This document shows, piece after piece, positions 17,807 through 29,807 of a stretch of DNA of 37,419 bases; position 1 is the stretch's first letter; the number at the start of each line of letters is the position of its first letter. The position numbers and the translations under genes are program-made. Location of the stretch: NCBI GenBank assembly GCA_003427395.1, contig BFEA01000079.1, forward strand, positions 2,242,238 through 2,279,656, in the 5' to 3' direction. The notes under the pieces are model-generated. The model was not told the DNA's origin and ran no database searches. It worked only from the letters and a program-made list of their open reading frames with translations. This DNA is from Chara braunii (taxonomy: Eukaryota; Streptophyta; Charophyceae; Charales; Characeae).

Positions 17807-18052
17807 ATGCAGATGCCTAGCGGACGGCGGGACTTCACCCAGGCCAGATATCTACTGATTCGCGACACTACGGACGAGGAGCTGATTCGGCGAGCGGAGC
17901 GACTATTACTGGCTCGAGATGGAGTGCCCACACGTTGGGTTGGTTTCATTGGCCTGCTCAGTGATGGGCAGGGATTTTTCCCTAACTCGCGCGCAGATGT
18001 TCGTGTCAATGTGGCCCGATTTCCGGACGAAGTTCACGGATACACCTTGTAG
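17807..18052 (+). CDS. LTR-embedded ORF2, second copy, 81 aa
   Basis: Identical to 3162-3407, with the same TAG and the same open continuation (18053-18196) in frame. Function unknown; see the first copy for the sequence description. Confidence 0.4.
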   Translation: MQMPSGRRDFTQARYLLIRDTTDEELIRRAERLLLARDGVPTRWVGFIGLLSDGQGFFPNSRADVRVNVARFPDEVHGYTL

Positions 18053-18147
18053 TTCCATCGCGCAAACGACCTCCAATGCCTTTCTCGGGTCATTGTGAGC
18101 GTCAAAATTACCCTATCCGGGGAGCGCTACGGCATCATCCGGATTAA

Positions 18148-18363
18148 AGAAACCACTACCACGCACCTGTTTTGGATGCGCCACCGTTTCTCGCCATAGT
18201 TTGGAGGCTCGCCTCACGGGTGGTTTCTCTCTATGATACGCGGAAGGTCCGAGTTATGCGAGGCGGACGTGTCTCCACCTTGACTTTTGACGACGAGGAG
18301 CTTACGCGACTCGACCGAATAGAGGTAGAGGCCCGTGAGGGCCGACAGGTTTATCCTGGCTGA
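18148..18363 (+). CDS. LTR-embedded ORF3, second copy
   Basis: Identical to 3503-3718, again without an ATG near its left end. Ambiguous bases resume at 18382, just after the stop, as in copy 1. Confidence 0.3.
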   Translation, partial: RNHYHAPVLDAPPFLAIVWRLASRVVSLYDTRKVRVMRGGRVSTLTFDDEELTRLDRIEVEAREGRQVYPG

Positions 18364-19482
18364 GCGCACCCTCTCGAGTCANGTGCAGTGGTAAGTGGTT
18401 CTTTTGTAGGGNCACATCTACGTGACTCTACAAGGGTAATAATAACAAAAAAAACAACAATCTTGCGTAGGTAGGNNAACCANATGGATAGTATCTGGAT
18501 TACCCCNATGATGGCACTATCNTGCTTATGCANTGAGGGGTAATCGATCGCTGAAAAATGAGCTGAGNAAAATAAAAACCGAACACCTGAGAAGGTGTCG
18601 AACAAAAGGGCGAGGGCNAAGTATCAGGAGATGAAACATCTNCATGCCAAGTATCTGNTGTTGGGGATGGGTACTTNNTCATTCGTGGAACGGAGANAGT
18701 AATNATTGCNTAGGAGGACGGATCGACCGACANAATTGTCAGTCGCTCCCCCGAATAGATGTATGCGGTACGANAATATGGTCGAACCGGGAGTTCAAAC
18801 ACCGACCAGGTGCCAGATCACTTGTTGNTATGCATGGTACCAGCGATATTTACTTATATAAGCTGTGCGTGATGGATCTTCCGTCTTCAGACGGCAGTAG
18901 CATTGTCTCTCCGGTCATGCAAGCAGGAAATGATAACCTTGGCANGTCGTCTCGTGAAGTCGAAATGTTGTTTATAAGTATGAGATTATAATGGTACTAG
19001 GATTATACATTGGATTTCATGTTTGGTCGAGGCCGTCCTAGTCGANTGATGCTCGTTCGTACCGAGNAGATCAGCGCCCTCGGGAACGGACGACGTTCGG
19101 GTCCACTTGGCGTTAACCAAGTGTACCTATACTCCAGCGAGCGANNAAGCGCCCTCGGCTGACCTANCTCTGCAATTGCATGTAAAAGCTTTCGCATGTG
19201 GGTCGGTAGCTCGGCGGGGATACGCCCCTAAGGGTGGTGACAGCCCCTTAGGGAAGGTAAGATGTGCCCCGCGCGAACCTATCCTGTCGTAGGGGACCGT
19301 GGGATGTACAGCTGGCGCACCCGGCTAGAGCGGCGAAGGGACAATGCAATCGCGTCCGTCTCGACGGTTCACGGGATTAATTATGCGTCGTCCTAAGTTG
19401 TCTCTCGATCATGTTTTTCTAACTCCTGCGTGACATAGCCGGGAGGGCCCTCGTTCACGAGAGGGCCGATGCGCTCGACAGG

Positions 19483-19654
19483 TGGCGCCGTTGTCGGGGA
19501 TGACGATGAACTACCGTCGTCCCTAGTGGAACGATACTCGGAAAAAGGATGGTTATGGTGATTTTAAGTATTGTGTATTATTTGTTTGGATTGAAAGTAG
19601 TCAGTGGTTATTAATGTCTGGGAAAAGAAAGAAGGCAAGGTTTGGAGTGAATTA
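19483..19654 (+). other. Second primer-binding site and leader start of the plus-strand family
   Basis: TGGCGCCGTTGTCGGGGA (19483-19500) is a tRNA-Asp-type PBS. The following 150 bp match 4856-5009 with a few differences, up to GGAGTGAATT. After that the similarity stops abruptly and a gag fragment of the other family begins on the minus strand. LTR-A2 was therefore also the 5' LTR of another, now truncated, copy. Confidence 0.75.
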
Positions 19655-20076
19655 CGGGATGCGCACTCGAACTCCGTCAGGAAGTGCCTTACTGACACAT
19701 AACTATATCGATCTATCTTCTCAAGATCGTTTTTGGTCAGTTGTTCCTCTCCTAACCGATATTTATTCCACATGTCATCACAGAGTTTCCTCCATGATGA
19801 CCCCGCTCTTTTAACCAACCCACTGACTTCTTCCTTCAAGCCTATGTGAATATACTTTATAACCTCTTTCAGCATCTGCTCCTCATTCCATTTGCAGTGA
19901 GATGCTATTTGTTCAAACTTATCCAGGAAGTTAGAAACATGATAGCCCTTGAAGAAGTCGATCTCAACCTTGGGTAGGTTGTCTCGCTCCCAATCACGCA
20001 CACCCAGCAGGTAGGCAAGTTCCTCGACCCCAACCTTCCCTTGAAAGCCTTCCATCTCGAGCTCCCTCGACCCCAT
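19654..20076 (-). pseudogene. gag: gag 5' fragment of a second Ty3/gypsy family
   Basis: It reads on the minus strand from ATG at 20076 (MGSRELEMEG) for about 140 codons, then is cut at the junction at 19654. It aligns with the plus-strand Gag along its capsid-like core: KVEIDFFKG...FLDKFEQIASHCKWNEEQML here against KVQVPLFDG...WADKFEQLGSCCEWSSEKML. Both share KY.LG and HFLTEFE/QFLTEFE. Identity is moderate, so this is a separate family. The fragment itself has no stop and keeps Glu where the plus-strand copy has TAA. The ATG is preceded by TTGTTCAACAGATA, a 3'-splice-site-like sequence. The zinc knuckle and everything downstream are missing here. Confidence 0.8.
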
Positions 20077-22148
20077 TATCTGTTGAACAACAACGAGTGA
20101 CGTTAAGGTCGAGACTCGAGAGGAGTTAAGTATCTAAGTCAAAAAATAGAATATACCTTACTAGATAACCTCGCCACTCATCATGAGGGCGCACAAAATA
20201 ACCTATTCAGAACAGCGGCGATACTGAAGAGAGCCTCAAAAATATCCACCTAAAATAAAACATAAATATTCACTCATAAATCCCTCCAGTCATAGCTCAG
20301 GCGTCGACCACTTATGATTTCTATTACCGAGGAAAGGGCGCAATATACATATATCACATAGGTGGATACTCCAAACATGAATACAAAATGCAGCACAACC
20401 CATGATAAATAACATATACTGATAACAATAGTTCTTACATGATAAACACAAATTATTTGCAAGGGTTGTAGCTGAAGGGCACAATAGGCTTTATAAACAA
20501 TCATATGAACGCAACTCAACTACCAGTCCTATAACAAGATAACTCTCAACAACGTATTTCCATATTCTATAAAGCAGAAGTAAGAATAGCAATGAGTAAA
20601 TAACATGATACAATTGTTACCCCTTTAACTCTTAAGCGAAGCATATATTAAAGAGGGGTGGTGTAATCCTCATAAGATAACATCTTGACTCCTGAGCCCC
20701 GCTCTAAAGATCAAGCCTCACCGCAGCCCTCTCTGATTTCAGCGCTTGCACCTCACTGGACCTATTAGGGTTAGCAAGACAACCCCACTCATACTTATCA
20801 AGATAACAGGTGACGATCCCGCACCTCTCTAAATATGGTGGCCCTACGTAGCGAGAGTCTGGCCTAGGTCGTCACTCTCGGCCCACCCTGGCTAAGCAGT
20901 AGTTGTCATACTATGCCGTCAAGGTTTAAGTAAGGGAACAAACTCTTTCCTCTTCTTTTACTTGATAATATAGTTACCTTCCTATTCAAAGGAAAGGCAA
21001 CAACATCCCACAATGGACCAGGAACATAGTTCCGGCATGAGTCTCAATATCATCCTCAAGACTAATAATTGCTTCCTTAAGTCTCGACGAGGGGATAACA
21101 ATTCAAGAATGCACTTCCACAAGGGACAACTTATACATGCTGACTAACTCCCTTGAGGAAGAACCACCTTCCCCAGGAATGAGTCACCCCATTCACCTCT
21201 GGTCCCATGCCAGATGTGGGTTTCATGCAAAGTCTACGTCCTCTTTGAAAGGCAATCCATACATACACCGTCAATCAAACATCAAACAAATACAGAAAAA
21301 ACGCGTATATGGCAACAACCACATAAAAATTGTCATAAAGACCAATGTACATACATATATATTCACACAAACTTAAGATATAAGCCTCTCTTTGGGTTAG
21401 CCAAACCGCTAGCTAAGTAACCACTACTTCTCAACCTTTATCGATGGTTACATCTATACAATCCTCTAGGTGACTCGATTTTATCGCCAACTGATACCAC
21501 CGAGGGTCAAGACACCATATTAATTGCACTTCCGATCGCATCAAGACTCCGTCTGGGCTCAAGGAAAGACCTTTGTCGTTAAACCCCTCATTCCGCACTT
21601 ATCAGTTATCCCCTCATCCGTGTCGCTTACATTTCAGAAGCCTCCTGTAAAGCGACACTTCATTGACAAGGGGGGGGGGACGCCTCGGCCCAACGTCTTT
21701 ACATCCCAAAGTAAGCTTAGCAAATTATTTACGTAATAAGTCACTCAGCCTCGTAGTTTTGACAGTTATCAACTGGGATTGCTTTGAGTAGTGGACATTC
21801 CCAACAATGAGGATGCTGCCTCAACTCAACCAAGGCTGCATTAGACACGCCATATAAAGCTCCAAATATCAAAGGATACTTAGGGTAACAAGGTGTTCGC
21901 CGAGATCACTATTATATGCGTCAGAGTACTTAAGTGTATAGCCAGACACTCCCTTCCTTACGTAAACTGCACATACACTAATAATCAACACTTCACACTT
22001 AGGCCATAAATTTTAAGATATCCTCAATGATAGTCAGGTCATCAAGTAATCGATCATGTACGTCGAAAGAAAACTTCTCCTTCTGCTTAGTTCTCACTTT
22101 CCTATACCCGGATGTCGTTCCACCAAGGACAACGACAGGCAACCGTTA
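20077..22148 (-). other. Leader of the second family, about 2 kb, non-coding
   Basis: Just after the PBS, the minus strand matches the plus-family leader (TGGTGGAACGACA). About 21095-20645 matches the module at 11640-12065 of the other family, and similarity may extend weakly to about 20450. No frame shows coding character; the small frames on either strand here are not conserved. Such a long leader between PBS and gag contrasts with 210 bp in the plus-strand element and would fit a spliced leader. Confidence 0.55.
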
Positions 22149-22166
22149 TCCCCAGCAATGGCGCCA
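22149..22166 (-). other. Primer-binding site of the second family, tRNA-Asp type
   Basis: The minus strand reads TGGCGCCATTGCTGGGGA, two mismatches from the tRNA-Asp PBS. It is separated by GG from the LTR end CTCGACA, exactly as in LTR-A2. Confidence 0.8.
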
Positions 22167-22354
22167 CCTGTCGAGCGCATCGGTCCGGCACCGCACGAGG
22201 CAGCACGGGACCCTCCCGGCCGCATCACGCAGAAGTTGGTCTAAATCCTCGTTGCGGATATATATGGAGTTTCCTCAAGCCGCTCCGGCCGAGTACACCG
22301 TCCATACCTCTCGCGAGCCCCTACGACAGGACAAGGCCTACACGAGGCACGACT

Positions 22355-22395
22355 TACCCCCACCTTACGGGAGTTGTCACCTCCCTTCGGTGGGC
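22355..22395 (-). promoter_or_regulatory. LTR-B counterpart of the conserved stem-loop
   Basis: The minus strand reads CCCACC-GAA-GGGA, loop GGTGACAAC, TCCC-GTAA-GGTGGG, then GGTAAG. The two stem segments differ in sequence from LTR-A (4581-4608), but pairing, loop core and the following GTAAG are kept. Confidence 0.5.
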
Positions 22396-23923
22396 GTATC
22401 CCCGCCGAGCTATTAGTCCACATTACGAAAGTTGATCAGCTGCAATCGCAGAGGTGGACCAGCCGAGGACGTTTCTCGTTCGCTGTAGCATAGGGGGTAC
22501 ACACGGTAGTACGCCTCCATCGAACCCGCATGCGAACCGGCATCTTGGGGGGCTGAGATCCCAAGCGCCACTCGTCGTCGGTCGACTAGGACGCATCCCG
22601 CACGCCCCGCGCACACCACTATAAAGAACATAAAAATAAAACACACACACCTATGCACATACATATACAAAACGACAGAGGACAAACAACGCGACAACAC
22701 TCCTAGTCCCTTAGTAGCCAACCCATAACTCTCCGATGCGGAAGTCGGATAGGCGTCGTGCACGAGATTTAGTATAAAACCGCACGGACGCAGGGCTAAT
22801 TCATATCGACTCGCAATGCAAGCATACGCAAGCAGTCGCAATGATGGCGTACTATACAGTACCCATACTCATGCGGTCCTCGTTGACCTCGAGGGTCGCA
22901 TTTGACACTCAAATGTCGGCTGACACTCGCCTTGAGGGAATGATCTCTCGACGCTGAACAACCGCCAAATGTGGTTGAAAACCACACCCTCTTCTGCACC
23001 CTGCGGAGAGTGGGTGGTACACAGGTTCATACCTGTGTTGGCAATCGTCTCTTATGGCCCTGGAGACCAGCTCCATCATCCATGGTCTGGAAAGAAGTCA
23101 AGGGGTTTGACTATGACAGTTGTCACGGACTACAACCTCCAACTATAAAAAATAACAAACAAAATCAATCAAGAAACAAACATCCCAACCCTCATATATC
23201 AAATCAGGACTCGAGATAAACAACAAAAGAAGGGGGAAACATAAACCCATGAGGTGTGTAGATCGTGCGTCACATGGTTGTCATCCTCACTGCCTCCAAA
23301 GCATGACCCATATCCCAAGCTTCAAAAATACTAACCTGCATAAAACACAGGCACACACAATAGCCATATTGCCATACACCAATGTGGTCAACTTTGTTGT
23401 TCCCTGTAACTCACACCATGCCTCACACACTCAAGCCCCAGTCATAATTCAACTTTTCATAATCTCATAAGTTCTTTGTAATAACCATTAAAAGAAGTCC
23501 GGTTAAAATCTTTAAAAAAACATATCAAATTACAGGGCTAAGGCAGTCAAGCTCAGGTAAAGGTGTAAGCAAAGTTGTGTCGTGAGCCGACAAGTCGGCG
23601 ATGAACCAACCGACCTGTTATCAGTGACAACAGAAAATGATCCTCGTAGGATCAAGCTGAAACTAGTCCAAATCCTGAGTCAAACGATCAAAAGGACCTG
23701 TAACACAAGACAGGTCAACGCCCAAGGCTAAAACCATAAGCCCCTGAAAAATAATCCCCATACCACAATCTCTCTCAGCGTCTCTTCTAATAGCTAAGCC
23801 TAAGTCTACCTCTAAGACAGCGCCCAAAGAAAGGTAGACTCATGGCATAATCTCCCCTATCCAAGGTGGATTACCAGAATCCCCACCTATCGAAATATAA
23901 TCTAACTCCTTTAAACTAAGAAT

Positions 23924-24260
23924 ATTTCGGCAGCGCTTCCCGTAGGAAAAGTGCCTTCTTAGAATTTATACAAGCTCAAATATAAAAACTGAAATAGTCT
24001 TTAACTTAAGAAAGTCCAATTTTGTCTAACTCCCTGATTTAGCAAAAATGTGGGCAGCACTCCCTTTAAAAAAAGAGACTTTCCAGATTTTTACTAGGTC
24101 AGATATAAAGAAAAGACAAGTTGAACTTTGACAAGTCAAAAATTGACTAAGTCCTCGGATTCGTAGAAATTTCAGCAGCGCTTCCCGTAGGGAAAGTAGC
24201 TTGCCAAGATTTATACAAAGGCAAGTACAAAAAATAATCCCAGAAAATGCAAGAATTGAC
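23924..24260. repeat. About 122-bp degenerate tandem repeat, three units
   Basis: Units start near 23924, 24046 and 24168. Each opens with a version of ATTTCGGCAGCGCTTCCCGTA, then TTTATACAAGxTCAAxTATAAA and CTAAxTCC. The 119-residue frame on the minus strand (24026-24385) arises from this repeat and is not considered a gene. Confidence 0.7.
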
Positions 24261-24517
24261 CCAAGTAAAAATAAAGTTAGCTCAGAAAATGCAGAAATTG
24301 AACTAACTCCTATCGCTCCAGCACGTGGCGAGCACCTAAAGCAACTACCTATCGAACTGAAACTCAGACTAAATAGTAGCCTCACTCAGCCACATGCAGA
24401 CCAAGCCATAAAGGTAAGTACTCTCACCATCCCAAGTCAACTTATCAAACAAAAGTTCATGGTCTTTCAACGATTTATCCCTTTATACTCTGCTTACATA
24501 AGGCATAAAGTCAGGCC

Positions 24518-25290
24518 ACCCAAACTTATGGAATGTGCCTAACCCAGCCAAAGAGTATACACAAAACAGAGGGCACAACTACTTCTCTCTTCTTTGGGCA
24601 TGTGACTAGGTCATTCTAGTCGCCCCGAAGTGTTTAAATATCCCAAATTTATATAATTATCTGGCCTTAGTCTTATAAGGTTGCATATCGCTGAACCAAA
24701 CTCAATTTCAGTCTGCCCCATCTTACCACCAATTTATTCTTAATTAATACTCTCTTCAGTTGTGATACGCTATAGTCAGACCACCTAAACTTATAGAACA
24801 TTCTGACTAGCTTGTTCATAAATAAGATAGTAATAAAATATAGCCAAATTATAACATTTGGGTTCCAGCATGTGCGGGGTTTGAGTCAGACCACCTGAAC
24901 TTACAGAACAGTCTGACTCTCTGCCTGATTCGTTTCTCTCTGATCCAATCTATGCGTGGCATTGGGCTAGACCACCTGAACTTACAGATCGGTCTGCCCT
25001 TTGTCCGGTTTATTTTCTCAAAATAAAGCAGGAAGGGACTGAGTCACCTTAACTTATAGAATGGCTCAGACCTCCTCGTTCAGAACCAATTAAACAGAGA
25101 AAACCCTAAAATAACCAAGGCAACCAAGGCACCTGAACTTTCAGAACGCACTTGGTCAACCACAAACAGCCCTCGCAAATCAAAGCAACCAGACCACCTA
25201 AACTTATAGAATGGTATGATCCTCAAAGCAATCCAAAAATAAACATAGCACTGGGTCTCCCCGAACTTATGGGGACTTCCCAGTCTCGAT
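24518..25290. repeat. Array of dispersed CACCTRAACTTAYAGAAC motifs
   Basis: At least eight versions of CACCTGAACTTACAGAAC followed by a GTCTGACC-like box occur at 70-100 bp intervals (near 24518, 24783, 24890, 24970, 25045, 25131, 25195 and 25257). Spacers between them are not conserved, so this is a decayed tandem array or a set of regulatory sites within LTR-B. No gene is seen from 25300 to 27290. Confidence 0.65.
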
Positions 25291-27294
25291 TGACCCAGCC
25301 AACCATCTTGCAAAACTGCCTTTCTCCTGCCCTTTCCCAGATGCAACCCCTTTAAACAGTCTGCCTTCACACAGCCAACAAAAGTTAAAACTGAGATTAT
25401 CCCAAGCATTCCTTTATTTAATCTGGTTTAAGTTTCGAAAGTCAGACAAAAAGTCAAAGCAGGGCTGCATACCATATACCCAGTCAGACATGCAATGGGC
25501 ATTATAGAGATAGAGCAAACGATTACCTGTCTGTTCCCTGCCTCCAGAACTCCTCCTGAGTTTCGGCAGAGCTCCCGCAATCGGTGGGTGGACTCCCCAC
25601 AGAGTCTTGCTGCGGTCCCACGGGTTGCAATCTCGCGTGCCGCCTTCCTCTCAGAATCAATAGACTAGACTTAGACTTAGAAAGGCAGAAGTAGGGGTTT
25701 CAGACGCTCGAGATACAGGAATGGGACAGACTTAACTCCCAGGAGAGGGCCTTGTTATCTTTCATCGCCTGAGGGCCCCGCAATGGTGACCAATCAACGG
25801 CAGCCACCGGTTAAACTGAAGTCAAGCTGTTGAAGTCAACCCTCTGACGTCCTCCTATTTCGCAGCAATATCCCCCTTTCGCAACCACCCCTCTAAGTCG
25901 TGATAGCAGCCTCCCTTGCCGCCCAATCACCTCTTTACATTATACCTTCACTTCCTTGTGGGTCAGCCGTAGTCACATGGCACCATACAACCACACTCAA
26001 AGTAGTGCAGCAAGCCGTAATAGGTCTGGCAATCACCGTTGCAGCACAGCAACCGAGACAGACTGCGGAGCTCACTATGAAGGGCTGGCAAGGATTACTG
26101 CAGTTCTCAACAGCAAGCTCCCTTGAGTATCAGCAGACAGCAACAATGCCCGTTGTGAGAAAGGCACCATGGCTCCACGATCACATGTTTGTAGTACGGC
26201 AAACATTGTGCTCAACTAACAGCCTGCAGCAGACAATCGAGCTCCAGCCACATAAAAAAAAAAAAAACCCTTCAATACCCATGCCTCAACCACCGTTATA
26301 CACCATCAACTGCAGCACAACAACCCTTAGTAAACAGCAACGCCGTCGAGGCTCAGCAACCACCGCACGGATACCACATTCGCAGCCTTGTCCTTCAACC
26401 AGCCGTGCATCCACACCCACAGAGGGCACAGTCTGCGGCCACCTTACCAGCTGCATTATCCGCCTTTCAAGCCAAAATCAACAAGCGCGCACACGCTGGG
26501 TATGCAGGCCACTTGCCATGTGAGCTCAGTATGCTATGACAGTCCTATCTCAACTTCCCACACAGTTTGGCATGTAGCTACCCCCCCATCCTTTTCGGCT
26601 CACCTCGCATGGTAGGACAAGATGGCCAGCACTCTGGCCAGCGGACGGATCCGCAGTTCGCAACTAGGCTCATGCTGCTTCACTCGATAGCACAGGTAGT
26701 GTGCCTCTCAGTAGGTGAACTTCAAGTCCGCACTTTGCCCCTCTTTGTCGCCTGTCCCGCTAAGTATGTCAGTCATAAGTAAGTCTGCACCCTTGAGGCC
26801 GATCTATCGCAGCCCCTTTTACCAACGAAAGGCACTGTCCAACTAAGAGTAAATCTGCAGCCTCTGAGATCGGCCTCGCCCTACTTTGTCTCAGCGGAAT
26901 AAGCAGCGCGCCGTCTCAGACGTCTACGTGCAGGTAAGCTTTCACTCTGTTCTTCCCCTTTCTTCAAGTGTACTTGGCCCAAACCCATGACCCGGTTCAT
27001 TTAAAATGCTAGAGTCATCATACAACTCCTTGGCCACGAGCGGGAAAGCGAGTGCCTTGAAACACCGCCCCCTTAGTTAAGAGGAACGACTTTGGTTCCC
27101 TCCCCATCACTCCTTGGCTGACCATGTACTTGCCAATATGCAAACTGAGAGTGAATCTACCGTTAAAGCATGGGCAGATTCACTGCCATATTCAACCCCC
27201 TACCCTTTTCTATGTTAGCAGCAATAACTGCCGTGCAAGAAGGTGTCGGCCTTGTAGACCATCGCGAGAACCAGGTAAGTGCTACGTGCCCACT

Positions 27295-27295
<1 letters not shown>

Positions 27296-27340
<45 letters not shown>
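27296..27340. repeat. (CT)n microsatellite
   Basis: About 21 CT units; on the minus strand this is (GA)n, as in LTR-A. It lies 5.1 kb from the LTR-B end, against 4.7 kb in LTR-A1, which may be positional conservation or coincidence. Confidence 0.9.
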
Positions 27341-27343
<3 letters not shown>

Positions 27344-27849
27344 GTGCTTTGTGCCTGCTCGTTATAGTGGGAAGATCGTTATTGGGTCACCCACCAGAGC
27401 ACGGCCAGGCCTGACAAGCACGACGATGAGCAACTTCAAGCGCGACTATTGACGGCATCGACTGTGTGAACAGGCCTTGCGACGAAGCACGCCACATTCA
27501 AGATGGAGGTCGCCACGACGAGCTTCGATGTGCTGCTATAGGCCTCACTCCGCTGCTCTGCAAGCGCGTAGGATGAGACCAAACCTCTTGTTAGAATATC
27601 ACAGAGTCTGCATACAGATTCGGAGTGAATCTTCCTCTCTGTACGGCCCAGGTACCTGCTCATTTGTTTGATATGTGTGCCTGCTACTATATGGATGAAT
27701 CTTCCCTCTGGCAGTGGAAAGATGCATCCGCCAGACTCCCACGTGCAACCTTCATCACCAATACTGTCCAGATCGTTGCCCGATTGTGAGAATTGGCGCG
27801 GTCATCAGATCCGGAGCATGCCAAGACCCCCAAAACGCATCTTGTCTCG

Positions 27850-28440
27850 CTCGATTTCATGGAGGAACGAGCGAGATACACGATTTTTTTTGCTGTAGTT
27901 ATTTCTTTCTCCTTCCTTCCCGACTACTCGGCGCATCCTCTTTTTCTTCCAACCCTTATTCCACTAATCTAACAACAAAACTAGCCTTACCATGCAACTC
28001 GCCCGGGGTCAAAACCCCGGCATCATATCTTTCCTTACTCAAATCTGTTCACGAGCGAGGGAGATACGTCTATTTCATATTCCTTTTCCGTTTTTCCTCC
28101 ATAGCTCCTCGCAGCCGACTTCTCGTCTAACTCTTATTCTACTCTACTAATTCCAAAACTAATGACGCCATTGAAACTGCCATACCCAAAAACCGAGGAA
28201 TCGAGCCCTCCCTCGTCTAAATCTGATCAGAAACGAGGGAGATAAGTGTTTCCTTGTTCTCCATCGTCTTCACTCCCGCCATCTCCCGCGCACCTAATTT
28301 CTTTACTAACTCTAGTTTTACTAATGTACCATCAAAACTAACTTTACCATTGGGCTTGCCCAGCCTTAAAACCTCTGCCTACCTTCTTCTCCCACCTGAT
28401 TCTATAAAGGAATGAGCGGGCTTCATAATTCTCACCCCCG
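27850..28440. repeat. About 180-bp degenerate tandem repeat, more than three units
   Basis: The box GAACGAGCGAGATAC recurs near 27864, 28052, 28231 and 28412. It is followed by a pyrimidine-rich stretch, ACTAATxTAxCAxCAAAACTAxC, and a CCC-rich hairpin (in unit 1, CCGGGG-TCAAAA-CCCCGG at about 28003-28020). Units are 175-187 bp and diverged. 28441-29800 holds no recognised feature beyond short inverted repeats. Confidence 0.65.
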
Positions 28441-29807
28441 CCATAGTTGTTGGCTGTGCACTGATTGATGCACATGCATCTGGTGCAAAACCCCGTTTAG
28501 ATTCACTCACGGCTTCCTCCCTTAATTCATCACTCTCGTTCCTCTGCCTCGCTCCACATCTTCAGCGCCCGCTGCTCCTCTGCTGTCACTCACCTCATCT
28601 GCTACCCGTCGCTCCCTACCTCGGCGTTGAGTCGGAGTGAAACCGCCCTGCCTCCTTCATTGGCTAAGGCTGCTCCCTTACAGCAGCGGATCACGCCGTG
28701 ATCAACAGGCTATCCAACAGCCCCAGCTGCCCTGAGGGAAGTTTCGGAGGAAACCGGACAGCGCTCTCCCCAACAGCGCCCCACAGAGGTCCGCCCAACT
28801 CGTTTCTCCGGCTTGCGCTCCTCCCTATAGTAGTAGACCCTGCAGCGACCGACGACCTACCCGATAACTCTCGCTGTCCCCAGGCAAACTTCGAAGGGAG
28901 CCAGCAGCTTAGACGGTTCGATTAGTCCTTCGCCCCTACACTTCAAACCCGACAGACGAACTGCAGCAGCGTGGCTGCACTCTTTCCCACAACGCCCCTG
29001 GCCCGCTGCAGGTCTGTAGCTCGAGCCCCGGTGAGGCTGTCCTGGTGCAGATCTTAGTGGCAGCAGCAAACGTTCCAGTAAAAACATTGAAAGGCGAGGT
29101 GGGGAGATGTTCCATAGAACAACCACTGGAACAGCCTTGCCGCATAGCCAAAAATGCAGCAGCCTCCCACGGGTACTTACTGGCCCCTGGCCGGTATCAC
29201 CCACCTGCTGCAGTAGGTATCGCACCTGCTGGTGGGTGCAGCTCCCGCATGTTCCTTTGTTGGAGGCTTGAGCACGGACGTGGCTGCTACGGGGTTCCCC
29301 ATAATGCTATAAAGGGGTAACTTCGACGCAGTCACGAAAACAGTTTGTAATAGCACCTCAGGCAATCCCACGAATACAACGCACCCCCACCTGCCCTGTT
29401 TCTTAACCGCGGCATGACAGAGGACCCCTCGCGAGTATCCTGAACAGGTGGACCCGTCGAACAAAACGCACACCCAAGGTCCTCGACACCTGTGTCGGCC
29501 CTCCGTGTCTGGAAACCTAGTAGCTGAACCAAGTCCGTCGGTCTCGATGCCGGCCCCGAAGCCGATCACCAATCTAAAAACCTTAAAGAAAAATTTAAAA
29601 GTGGATAAATAATTAAACAAAAAAAATAAAAATGAACGCCGCGTGTCGCACTACCCCACGATGCCGCGCACACCCATGCTGCGCATGGTTGCGCCTCGCC
29701 GTCAATACCCCACACGCGCTGCTCACCCAGACTAAGACCAAAACTCCCTCTCGCGCGCCCACAGTCAAACGACCGAAGTTACACCGGCGTGACTTGCAGG
29801 AGACACG

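Larger units (their letters stand above)
14505..19480 (+). repeat. LTR-A2: second copy of the long LTR
   Basis: This is a direct repeat of 1-4835 that ends CTCGACA at 19480. The true left boundary is upstream of 14505 and unresolved. Candidates with an inverted match (TGTCGAG) to the LTR end are at 12010 and 13906, which would give 7.5 or 5.6 kb. It differs from LTR-A1 by a GATA tract, a 96-bp duplication at 15412-15603 and substitutions near both ends. From about 15.6 to 19.2 kb it is identical to LTR-A1, including shared N bases. It is followed by its own primer-binding site, so it acts as a 5' LTR as well as closing the first element. Confidence 0.85.
22169..29488 (-). repeat. LTR-B: long LTR of the second family (outer end uncertain)
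   Basis: The minus strand ends in CTCGACA at 22169. The adjacent 450 bp matches the end of LTR-A with many changes: GCGTGA..CGGCCGGGAGGG, CCTGTCGTAGGGGC, AGCTCGGCGGGGATACGCCC, and CCTCGGCTG..CCACCTCTGC.ATTGCA. Further right, alignable sequence is lost, but a GA microsatellite (27296-27340 on this strand) and GAAGCGCTGCCGAAAT repeats echo LTR-A. The outer boundary is a guess: TGTCGAGG on the minus strand at 29488 would give 7.3 kb. The LTR-A ORF cassette is not recognisable here; the longest frames (for example 25900-26523 on the plus strand) look like chance. Confidence 0.55.

Noticed and set aside
22027-22435. Overlapping plus-strand ORFs of 60-130 codons around the LTR-B end
   Set aside because: They cross the LTR end and primer-binding site in antisense and overlap each other in several frames.
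22990-23050. ACAGGTTCATACCTGT as a tRNA T-arm
   Set aside because: The loop has the wrong size for a T-arm and no tRNA-like D or anticodon arm lies upstream, unlike 12332-12403.
23924-25290. Spaced repeats as a CRISPR array
   Set aside because: Repeats are degenerate, spacers vary in length, the setting is a eukaryotic retrotransposon, and there are no cas genes.
25900-26523. 207-codon ORF on the plus strand
   Set aside because: It lies antisense in LTR-B, has biased Gln/Thr/Ser composition from CAGCA-rich DNA, shows no domain, and has no counterpart in LTR-A.
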